From CAZJFH01 sp964545205 (GTDB lineage: Bacteria > Pseudomonadota > Alphaproteobacteria > Rhodospirillales > Magnetospirillaceae), in assembly GCA_964545205.1 (NCBI GenBank), contig CAZJFH010000096.1, positions 1-14,234 on the forward strand: a stretch of 14,234 bases of DNA, in the 5' to 3' direction. Position 1 is the first letter of the stretch, and each line of letters opens with the position of its first letter. The position numbers were made by a program, and so were the translations under genes. The notes below the pieces were generated by a model. That model saw only the letters and a list, made by a program, of their open reading frames with translations. It did not search any database and was not told where the DNA came from. Positions 1-5,806 of this stretch are shown here, in pieces.

Positions 1-442
1 TCAGCGACTTGACCACGCCCGAGGCGTCGGTGCCCGGGATGTCGCAGTGCAGCCAGCCCTGGGTGTGCGAGATCATGCTGATCGAGTTGCCGGTGCCGCC
101 GACCGGGAAGCCCTCGGCCTGCAGGCGCTGGACCAGCGGCTCGACGTTCTCGGCCTTGGACGTGGTGAACTCGACGTTGGCCCGCACCGTGAAGCGAAGG
201 TGGCCGTCGCAGAACTCGTCGGCGATGTCGCACAGCGTGCGGATGGTGAAGACGTCCATCTGCCGCTGGGTGCCGGCGCGGACGGTCCACACCTCGTCGC
301 CGCTCTTGGCGACGTGGTGCAGCACGCCCGGCCGCGGCCGGTCGTGCCAGGCCCACTGGCCGTAGTTCTTGCGCAGGGCCGGATGCAGGAAAGGTTCCAG
401 TTCCGGCACGCCGCATTCGTTGGGACGACGCAATTCGGTCAT
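1..442 (-). CDS. dsrB: Dissimilatory sulfite reductase beta subunit, DsrB (N-terminal 147 residues, runs off left edge)
   Basis: Beta subunit of the alpha2beta2 siroheme sulfite reductase, a cytoplasmic enzyme that interconverts sulfite and sulfide-level sulfur. The ATG at 442-440 starts MTELRRPNECGVPELEPF, and the visible part reads through without a stop to the window edge. Recognisable DsrB segments are HPALRKNYGQWAWHDRPRPG (about residues 20-39), the stretch ending TQRQMDVFTIRTLCDIADEF (about 58-77), and LRFTVRANVEF just after it. The siroheme/Fe-S cysteine motifs of the family lie further on and are outside the window, so catalytic competence cannot be checked. It follows dsrA by 21 bases with its own GGGAGG ribosome binding site, so the two are surely co-transcribed. 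Identity is based on the family pattern and the dsrA neighbour. Whether the enzyme runs reductively or oxidatively cannot be told from this fragment. Confidence 0.93.
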   Translation of the reverse strand, partial: MTELRRPNECGVPELEPFLHPALRKNYGQWAWHDRPRPGVLHHVAKSGDEVWTVRAGTQRQMDVFTIRTLCDIADEFCDGHLRFTVRANVEFTTSKAENVEPLVQRLQAEGFPVGGTGNSISMISHTQGWLHCDIPGTDASGVVKSL

Positions 443-463
443 CTCGAGTGCCTCCCTCTTCTC

Positions 464-1738
464 TTATTCAGCCGGAACCGGCTCTTTGCCGGCGTTCTTG
501 GCGGCCTGACGGGCCTTCCACTTCTCGACCTCCTCGTCCCAGCCGTCGGTGCGGACGTAGGAGTTGGTGCGCGGCTGGCTGATCATGTTGATGTCGACCT
601 CGAGGCCCATGCCGTCGAGGAAGTTCATCAGGCCGATGCGCTCGATCATCTCGCCCAGGCGCTCGTGCTCGAGCGCGTTCTCGGCGAAGAAGTCCAGCAC
701 CTCGCGGCACAGGTCGACCAGCTTCTGGTAGTCCTCGTCGGTCTTCATCGGCATGAAGGGCACGATGACGCTGCCGAACAGGTCGCCGATCTTCAGGGTG
801 CGCTTGCCGCCGGCCAGGATGGTGATGCCGCGGTCGTCGCCGGGCTTCAGCGCCTTGGTGCAGACGTTGAGGCAGTGCATGCAGCGCACGCAGCTCTTGT
901 TGTCGACGTCGAGCGTGTCGTCGTCGTTGAGCGCCAGCGCCTGGGTCGGGCACATGCGGATCACCTGGTTGATGAATTCCTTGCGCCCGAGCTGGCCGAC
1001 CTTCTTCTTGATCTCCTCCTGGTCGACCTTCATGTCGTCGCGCCAGGTGCCGATGATCGCCATGTCCGAACGCTGGGTGGCGTTGGCGCAGTCGTTGGCG
1101 CAGCCGGAGAACTTGTACTTCATCTTGTAGGGCAGGCTGGGACGATGGATGTCGTCCAGCGAGGCGTTGATCACCTCGCGCAGCGCCTTGGCCTCGTCGA
1201 AGCAGGACTGCTCGCAGCGGGCCGCGCCGACGCAGGAGGTGGCCGTGCGCACGCCGGCGCCGGCGCCGCCCATGTCGAAGCCCATCTCGTTGAAGGCGTC
1301 CCAGGCGGTCTGGATCTTGTCGGTCTTGCAGCCCTGGAACAGGATGTCGCCCGACTGGCCGTGCATCGCGATCAGGCCCGAGCCGTGCTCTTCCCAGATG
1401 TCGCAGAACTTGCGCAGGGTCTCGGTGTCGTAATGGAAGCCGGCCGGCGGCATGATGCGGATGCAGTGGAACTCGGACGAGTCGGGATAGTCCTTCGCCA
1501 CCTCCGAGAACCGCGGAATGACGCCCGCGCCGTAGCCGAACACGCCGGCGGTGCCGCCCTTCCAATAGCCCTTGCGGGTCGTATAGGAGTGCTCGAGCTG
1601 GCCGAGCAGGTCCTTCATGTAATCCGCATAGGGCTTGCCCTCAGCCTGGGCAAGGCGCTTCAGACCGCTCACGAAGCTGGGCCACGGACCGCTTTCCAGC
1701 TGATCCAGCAACGGGGTCTCGGGCATCTTCTTCGCCAT
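464..1738 (-). CDS. dsrA: Dissimilatory sulfite reductase alpha subunit, DsrA
   Basis: Alpha subunit of siroheme-dependent dissimilatory sulfite reductase, 424 residues, a normal length for DsrA. Cofactor motifs are intact. C169-x5-C175 (TSCVGAARC) and C213-x3-C217 (GCANDC) bind the siroheme-coupled [4Fe-4S] cluster. An inserted ferredoxin domain carries C263 followed 20 residues later by C283-x2-C286-x2-C289 (SCVRCMHC). The ATG at 1738 was chosen over an in-frame ATG at 1765 because a near-perfect Shine-Dalgarno (AGGGAGGTGG, reading leftwards from 1752 to 1743) sits just upstream of it and would otherwise be inside the coding region. dsrA is first in the operon, with dsrB directly after. In sulfur-oxidising proteobacteria the reverse-acting Dsr has this gene order and is fed by DsrEFH/DsrC. 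That direction is inferred from the likely host, not shown by the sequence. Confidence 0.96.
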   Translation of the reverse strand: MAKKMPETPLLDQLESGPWPSFVSGLKRLAQAEGKPYADYMKDLLGQLEHSYTTRKGYWKGGTAGVFGYGAGVIPRFSEVAKDYPDSSEFHCIRIMPPAGFHYDTETLRKFCDIWEEHGSGLIAMHGQSGDILFQGCKTDKIQTAWDAFNEMGFDMGGAGAGVRTATSCVGAARCEQSCFDEAKALREVINASLDDIHRPSLPYKMKYKFSGCANDCANATQRSDMAIIGTWRDDMKVDQEEIKKKVGQLGRKEFINQVIRMCPTQALALNDDDTLDVDNKSCVRCMHCLNVCTKALKPGDDRGITILAGGKRTLKIGDLFGSVIVPFMPMKTDEDYQKLVDLCREVLDFFAENALEHERLGEMIERIGLMNFLDGMGLEVDINMISQPRTNSYVRTDGWDEEVEKWKARQAAKNAGKEPVPAE

Positions 1739-2199
1739 ACGTCCACCTCCCTCAACGTCCATCAAGCGTCATGCCGGCCGGGCGGCGCGCCCGCCCCGAT
1801 GCGGCGCCAATTCGTTCAAAAGCCGCAGTCACCGGCGTGCCCGCTCGCGCGGGGGTGCGGGTGAGAGTGCCCGCGCCCGGCCGGTGCCAGGTTCATTGTG
1901 GTCAGGGGATGCAGCATGTCCGCCCCCTTGGTTCCTCCTCTCGCCCGCGCCGCGCCCGTCCGGGCACTCGATCGGGGCTCATTGGCCCGACGCGGTCGGT
2001 GTTTTTTACATTAAGGTAAGATAATATACGTTTCGAAGCGGAATCCAGGGGAAAATTTCGTGATCCCTAAATTAAACGTCCCTGAAATAGAATGAGAACC
2101 GCTCGCAGTGACGAAGGGGGTCCGGAAACGGGCGAAACACGCGGGAAACTCCAGTGTAACGCCGCATATTGGAATGAGTCCAAAGAAGAGAGGCGCCAC
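1739..2199. promoter_or_regulatory. Divergent intergenic control region between dsrA and the dioxygenase gene
   Basis: About 460 bases without a convincing gene. The dsrA-proximal part (about 1770-1990) is GC-rich like the genome. From about 1999 to 2095 the base composition changes sharply to AT-rich, with a T6 run followed by TTAAGGTAAGATAATATACG (2011-2030) and GATCCCTAAATTAAACGTCC (2062-2081). Such an island in a high-GC genome, between divergent start sites, is where promoters are expected. I could not find a clean -35/-10 pair with 16-18 base spacing on either strand: TAATAT (2022-2027) and TAGAAT (2088-2093) resemble -10 boxes but lack a matching -35. Activator-dependent transcription would fit. 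An imperfect direct repeat CCCTAAATT (2065-2073) and CCCTGAAAT (2080-2088) could be an operator. Confidence 0.45.
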
Positions 2200-3087
2200 G
2201 TGACCGATCGTCTTGCCAGCCGCTGGGGTGGAAATCCATTCGATTTGAACCGCGACGAGCCGTACCGGCTGTGGCGCGACGCCCGCATGGCGGCGGCGCC
2301 GCGGCGGCCGGAGGAGCTGCTGGTCGAGGTTCGCGACCCCGCGGCGCCGACCGCGGCCGAACGCGCGGCGCTGCTTGAGCGCTGCCGCCGCGCCAACATG
2401 GCGGTCTATGCCGCCGCGCGGCCGGAAGCCGTCGACAAGCCGGCGCAACGCGCCTTCGCCGCCGCCTTCGGCCTGACGCGGCTCGACGCCAACACCCTGG
2501 CCGACGACGACGGCATCACGCCGCTGCACGTCGCCGCCGACGGCGCCCGCAGGCGCTACATCCCCTACACCGACCGGCCGATCGCCTGGCACACCGACGG
2601 CTACTACAACGCCCTCGACCGTCAGGTGCGGGCGATGGTCCTGCACTGCGCCCGGCCGGCCGCCGACGGCGGCGACAACCTGCTGCTCGACCACGAGGTC
2701 GCCTACATCCTGCTGCGCGAGCGCGATCCGGCGCACGTGGCGGCGCTGTCGGCGCCGGACGCGATGACCATTCCCGGCAACCACGCGGACGGCGTCGACC
2801 GCCCCGATTCGCCCGGTCCGGTGTTCATGCTCGTCGACGGGCGGCTGCACATGCGCTACACGGCGCGGCCGCGCAACGTCGTCTGGAGCCCGGCCGCCGA
2901 GGCGGCGCGGGCGGCGCTGGCGGCGATCCTGGCCGAATCGGCCTGGGTGATCCGCCACCGGCTGCAGCCGGGCCAGGGCTATCTGTGCAACAACGTGCTG
3001 CACACCCGCGAGCCCTTCGCCGACGATCCCGCGCGGCCGCGCCTGCTCTACCGCGCCCGCTACCTCGACCGCATCGCCGGCACCTGA
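2200..3087 (+). CDS. TauD/TfdA-like Fe(II)/2-oxoglutarate-dependent dioxygenase
   Basis: A 295-residue protein with the signature of the TauD/TfdA clade of non-haem iron oxygenases, which use 2-oxoglutarate and O2 to oxidise a small substrate. The facial triad is visible: H131 and D133 in the motif AWHTDGYYN, and distal H268 in NNVLHTREPF. An arginine in LLYRARYLDR (R285 or R287) is placed to bind the 2-oxoglutarate carboxylate. The frame is open back to an ATG at 2092, but the GTG at 2200 is preferred: it has AAGAGAGG about 7 bases upstream, and the 36 residues before it are low-complexity and unlike the family N-terminus. The substrate cannot be read from the sequence; taurine is only the founding example. 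It stands divergent from dsrA, so a role in releasing sulfite from an organosulfonate would be attractive but is pure inference. A DUF389 gene follows after 67 bases. Confidence 0.82.
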   Translation: MTDRLASRWGGNPFDLNRDEPYRLWRDARMAAAPRRPEELLVEVRDPAAPTAAERAALLERCRRANMAVYAAARPEAVDKPAQRAFAAAFGLTRLDANTLADDDGITPLHVAADGARRRYIPYTDRPIAWHTDGYYNALDRQVRAMVLHCARPAADGGDNLLLDHEVAYILLRERDPAHVAALSAPDAMTIPGNHADGVDRPDSPGPVFMLVDGRLHMRYTARPRNVVWSPAAEAARAALAAILAESAWVIRHRLQPGQGYLCNNVLHTREPFADDPARPRLLYRARYLDRIAGT

Positions 3088-3154
3088 GCGGGGAACCCGG
3101 CGCCGCCCGCCGCTGTTGCCCAGGCATGGGTCCGCTCTGCCGCAGAGGCGCGCC

Positions 3155-4381
3155 TTGCGCCAGCTGATCGTGCAGGTGCCGCGCGGCGACGGCGCGGCGG
3201 CGCTGGACATCGCGCGCCGCCACGGCGGCACCAATGTCGCCGTCCTGGCCGGCGAGGGCGAGGACGGCCCGCGCGACCTGGTGCTGATCCACTCGTCGAA
3301 CGCCCGGCTCGAGGGGCTGCTCGACGCGCTCGAGGCGCTGCCCGGGCTGCGCGTCAGCCTGTTCCCGACCGGGGTCATCGCGCTGCGGCCGCCGCCTTCG
3401 GAGGCGCCGGACCAGGTGCTCGACGTCGCCCCGCGCAGCCCGGTCGAGATCTTCCTGGGCGGCTTGCAGAGCGTCGGCTCGTGGCAGGGCTTCCTGGCCT
3501 ATGCCGCCGCCGCCGGCGTCGTCGCCTGGATCGGGCTGTCGACCGACACCGTCTACCTGCTGACCGCGGCGATGCTGATCGCGCCCTTCGCCGGGCCGGC
3601 GATGAACGCCGCCCTGGCCACCGCGCGCGGCGACGGGCGGCTGTTCGGCCGCTCGCTGCTGCGCTACGCCGCCGGGCTCGCGACCGCGATTCTGGTGTCG
3701 CTGCTGCTCGGGCTGGCCTTCGGCCCGAGCACGCCGACGCGGCAGATGGTCGACACCAGCCTGGTGTCGTCCTTCGCGGTGCTGCTGCCGCTGGTCGCCG
3801 GCGCCGCCGGCGCCGTCCATCTGTGCAATTCCGAGCGCAACAGCCTGGTCAGCGGCGCCGCCACCGGCATGCTGGTCGCCGCCTCGCTGGCGCCGCCGGC
3901 CGGGCTGATCGGCATCGCCGCGGCGAACGGCGATTGGCCGATGGCGCGTGCCGCCGTCTTCCTGCTGCTGCTGCAGCTCGCCGGCATCAACGCCGCCGGG
4001 GCGGTGGTGTTCCGGCTGTACGGCGTGTCGCCGGGCGGCGCCCGATTCGCGCGCGGGCGGCCGGGCGTGTCGTACGGCGCCTGGGCGGCCAGCCTGGCCG
4101 CGGTGGCGGCGCTGCTCGCCTGGCAGTTCGCCGGCAGTCCCGAGCTGCGCCACGCCACCCGCAGCCAGCGCGCCGAGACGATGGTGCGCGACGTGGCGAG
4201 CGCGGCCGGCGCCGAGGTGATCGACGCCGAGGTCCGCTTCACCCGCGCCGGCGGCGAGGCGCTGCTGGTGCTGGTCTACGTCGCCGAGCCGCCGGCCGAT
4301 CTCGATTCGCTCCTGCGGCGGCGCCTGGCCGAGGCCTTCGCCGTCCGGCCGCTGGTCCGGGTGGTGCCGCTGAGCGGCTAG
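3155..4381 (+). CDS. DUF389 family multi-pass inner-membrane protein
   Basis: A 408-residue membrane protein with the layout of DUF389 (TIGR00341-like): a soluble N-terminal domain of about 100 residues, a hydrophobic core of about six or seven helices (roughly residues 112-128, 133-151, 168-188, 203-222, 232-256, 264-288, 307-324), and a soluble C-terminal tail of about 80 residues. The most conserved block of the family, AAMLIAPFAGPAMNAALA, is at 138-155. The biochemical function of DUF389 is not established. The start is uncertain: a TTG at 3155 has AGAGG six bases upstream and gives MRQLIVQVPRGDG, a typical N-terminus. A TTG at 3116, in frame, is the alternative. The gene lies 67 bases after the dioxygenase in the same direction and may share its transcript. 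Its stop overlaps that of the convergent deacylase gene. Confidence 0.85.
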   Translation: MRQLIVQVPRGDGAAALDIARRHGGTNVAVLAGEGEDGPRDLVLIHSSNARLEGLLDALEALPGLRVSLFPTGVIALRPPPSEAPDQVLDVAPRSPVEIFLGGLQSVGSWQGFLAYAAAAGVVAWIGLSTDTVYLLTAAMLIAPFAGPAMNAALATARGDGRLFGRSLLRYAAGLATAILVSLLLGLAFGPSTPTRQMVDTSLVSSFAVLLPLVAGAAGAVHLCNSERNSLVSGAATGMLVAASLAPPAGLIGIAAANGDWPMARAAVFLLLLQLAGINAAGAVVFRLYGVSPGGARFARGRPGVSYGAWAASLAAVAALLAWQFAGSPELRHATRSQRAETMVRDVASAAGAEVIDAEVRFTRAGGEALLVLVYVAEPPADLDSLLRRRLAEAFAVRPLVRVVPLSG

Positions 4382-4893
4382 TCCAGCGCCACGACCTCGA
4401 ACGGATTGCCGCACCAGCGCACGAAGCTCAGCAGACCGGCCGGCGAGACCGTCGTCGTGGCGTCGTTGCGCAAGGGGTGATAGTTGATCAGCGGCTGCTC
4501 CATCATCCAGGCGTCGAGCACGACATGGACCCGGCGCCGGGCGTCGTTGATCAGCGCGAAGGGGGTCACCGAGCCCGGCTCGATCCCGAGCGCCTCGCGC
4601 AGCCGGTCGGCGCTGCCGAACGACAGCCGCGCCGAGCCGATCACGGCGGGAAGCGCCTTGAGGTCGATGCGGCGGTCGGCCGGCGCGACCACCAGCCACA
4701 GCTTCGACTTGGCGTCCTTGAGGAACAGGTTCTTGCAGTGCACGCCGGGGATGTCGCCCCAGACCTCGTTGCCCTGCTCGACGGTGAAGGCCGGGGCGTG
4801 GCGGCGGGTGGTCCAGGCGACGCCCAGCGAGTCCAGCACGCGGTAGAGGTCGTCCTCGGCGGCGGGAAGCGTTTGCGGTCGGTCGATGGTCAC
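4378..4893 (-). CDS. YbaK/ProX-domain aminoacyl-tRNA deacylase (ProXp-ala / PrdX type)
   Basis: A 171-residue free-standing trans-editing domain that hydrolyses mischarged aminoacyl-tRNA, in this subfamily typically Ala-tRNA(Pro), in the cytoplasm. Family landmarks are the substrate-binding lysine-asparagine pair K54-N55 in GVHCKNLFLKD, the LWLVVAPADRRIDLK strand-helix region (65-79), GSVTPFALIND (107-117), and the C-terminal NYHPLRNDATTTVSP (137-151) that is typical of the PrdX/ProXp-ala group. The length matches the single-domain family. The start codon is GTG (4893-4891), with AAGGAG about nine bases upstream. It converges on the DUF389 gene with the two stop codons overlapping in a four-base CTAG, and diverges from djlA across about 100 bases. 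The exact amino-acid and tRNA specificity is inferred from subfamily resemblance only. Confidence 0.88.
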   Translation of the reverse strand: MTIDRPQTLPAAEDDLYRVLDSLGVAWTTRRHAPAFTVEQGNEVWGDIPGVHCKNLFLKDAKSKLWLVVAPADRRIDLKALPAVIGSARLSFGSADRLREALGIEPGSVTPFALINDARRRVHVVLDAWMMEQPLINYHPLRNDATTTVSPAGLLSFVRWCGNPFEVVALD

Positions 4894-4996
4894 GGTCCTC
4901 GTCTCCTTTCGGCCGCCACTCTAACGGCTCGGTCGGGCCGAGGCGAGGCTTGCCGACCCGTCGCCGCCGGGTTACCTGTTGGCGGGGAGGCGCCAC
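4894..4996. promoter_or_regulatory. Short divergent intergenic region between the deacylase gene and djlA
   Basis: About 100 bases that must contain the start signals of both divergent genes. It is GC-rich and I see no clear -35/-10 pair. A small inverted repeat CTCGG-TCGGG-CCGAG (4928-4942) is present. The ribosome binding sites GGGGAGG (4984-4990, rightwards) and AAGGAG (leftwards) lie at its two ends. Confidence 0.3.
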
Positions 4997-5749
4997 GTGA
5001 TCAGCGGCAGCATCTGGGGCAAGATTCTCGGCGCCGTCGCCGGATTCCTGATCTACGGCCCGGTGGGCGCGATGTTCGGCGCCTTCGCCGGCCACGTGCT
5101 CGACCGCATGAACGACACCGGCTGGTTCGACCGCCTGTTGCCGCCGCTGCCCGACCGGCGCCAGATCTCGTTCACCGTCTGCCTGGTCAGCCTGGCCGCC
5201 AAGATGGCCCGCGTCGACGGGCCGGTGAACCGGGCCGAGACCGCCGCCTTCGAACGCATCTTCCACGTGCCGCCGCACGAGCTGCGCAACGTCGACCGGC
5301 TGTTCCGCCGCGCCACCGCCAGCCTCGCCGGCTTCGAGCCCTATGCCGAGACGCTGGCCGAGACCTTCGCCGATTCGCCCGGCCTGTTGGAGGAGGTCGT
5401 CGAGGGGCTGGTGATCATCGCCGCCGCCGACGGCCCGCCGAACGCCGCCGAGCTGCGCTTCCTGCGCGCCGTCGCCGAGCGCTTCGGCATCGGCGAGACG
5501 CGCCTGCGGCTGATCATGGCCCGCCATCGCGGCCAGGAGCACGCCGACCCCTACGCCGTGCTGGGCGTCGCCGCCGACGCCGCCGACGACGAGGTCAAGG
5601 CCGCCTACCGCCGCCTGAGCCGCGAGACCCATCCCGACGCGCTGATCGCCCGGGGCCTGCCCGCCGACATGATCGCCGTGGCCAACGACAAGATGGCGGC
5701 GATCAACGGCGCCTGGGAGCGGATCAAGAAGGAGCGCGGCCTGGCCTGA
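4997..5749 (+). CDS. djlA: DjlA-like membrane-anchored J-domain co-chaperone
   Basis: A 250-residue protein with the three-part DjlA architecture. An N-terminal glycine-rich membrane segment (about residues 8-35, GAVAGFLIYGPVGAMFGAF) is followed by an acidic, all-helical TerB-like domain (about 58-175; AAKMARVDGPVNRAE and AAADGPPNAAELRF are its typical repeats). A C-terminal J domain (about 184-250) carries the HPD motif at 212-214, which stimulates DnaK ATPase. In E. coli, DjlA works with DnaK at the inner membrane and affects envelope stress signalling. The GTG at 4997 was chosen because GGGGAGG ends six bases before it and the protein then begins MISGSIWGKILGA; an upstream in-frame TTG at 4979 would place the ribosome binding site inside the gene. 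It converges with the chemotaxis gene downstream. Confidence 0.88.
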   Translation: MISGSIWGKILGAVAGFLIYGPVGAMFGAFAGHVLDRMNDTGWFDRLLPPLPDRRQISFTVCLVSLAAKMARVDGPVNRAETAAFERIFHVPPHELRNVDRLFRRATASLAGFEPYAETLAETFADSPGLLEEVVEGLVIIAAADGPPNAAELRFLRAVAERFGIGETRLRLIMARHRGQEHADPYAVLGVAADAADDEVKAAYRRLSRETHPDALIARGLPADMIAVANDKMAAINGAWERIKKERGLA

Positions 5750-5764
5750 CAGGCCGTCAAGATC

Positions 5765-5793
5765 CGCGCCGCCGGCCGGAATTCCGCGGCGCG
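5765..5793. terminator. GC-rich inverted repeat between convergent djlA and chemotaxis genes
   Basis: An 8-base-pair perfect stem, CGCGCCGC (5765-5772) with GCGGCGCG (5786-5793), and a 13-base loop, lie in the 57-base gap between two convergent stop codons. The position suits a bidirectional terminator. No T-run follows on either side, so it would be an atypical intrinsic terminator or merely a transcript-end stabiliser. Confidence 0.4.
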
Positions 5794-5806
5794 TCCAGCC
5801 GCGCGG

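Noticed and set aside
1739..1765. An upstream ATG giving DsrA nine more residues.
   Set aside because: The strong Shine-Dalgarno lies between the two ATGs, directly before the downstream start at 1738.
47..1864. A 605-codon open frame opposite dsrA and dsrB, repetitive in V, L, A and H.
   Set aside because: It is the antisense shadow of strongly conserved genes in high-GC DNA; its composition follows the codon bias of dsrA and it has no family signature.
2825..5632. A 935-codon leftward frame spanning the dioxygenase end, DUF389, the deacylase and djlA.
   Set aside because: It overlaps four recognised genes and is Gln/Arg/Gly/Ala-rich with no domain; it is an antisense artefact of GC-rich codon use.
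5765..5793. A classical intrinsic terminator for djlA or the chemoreceptor.
   Set aside because: The stem is good but no T-run follows on either strand, so it is listed only as a low-confidence terminator candidate.
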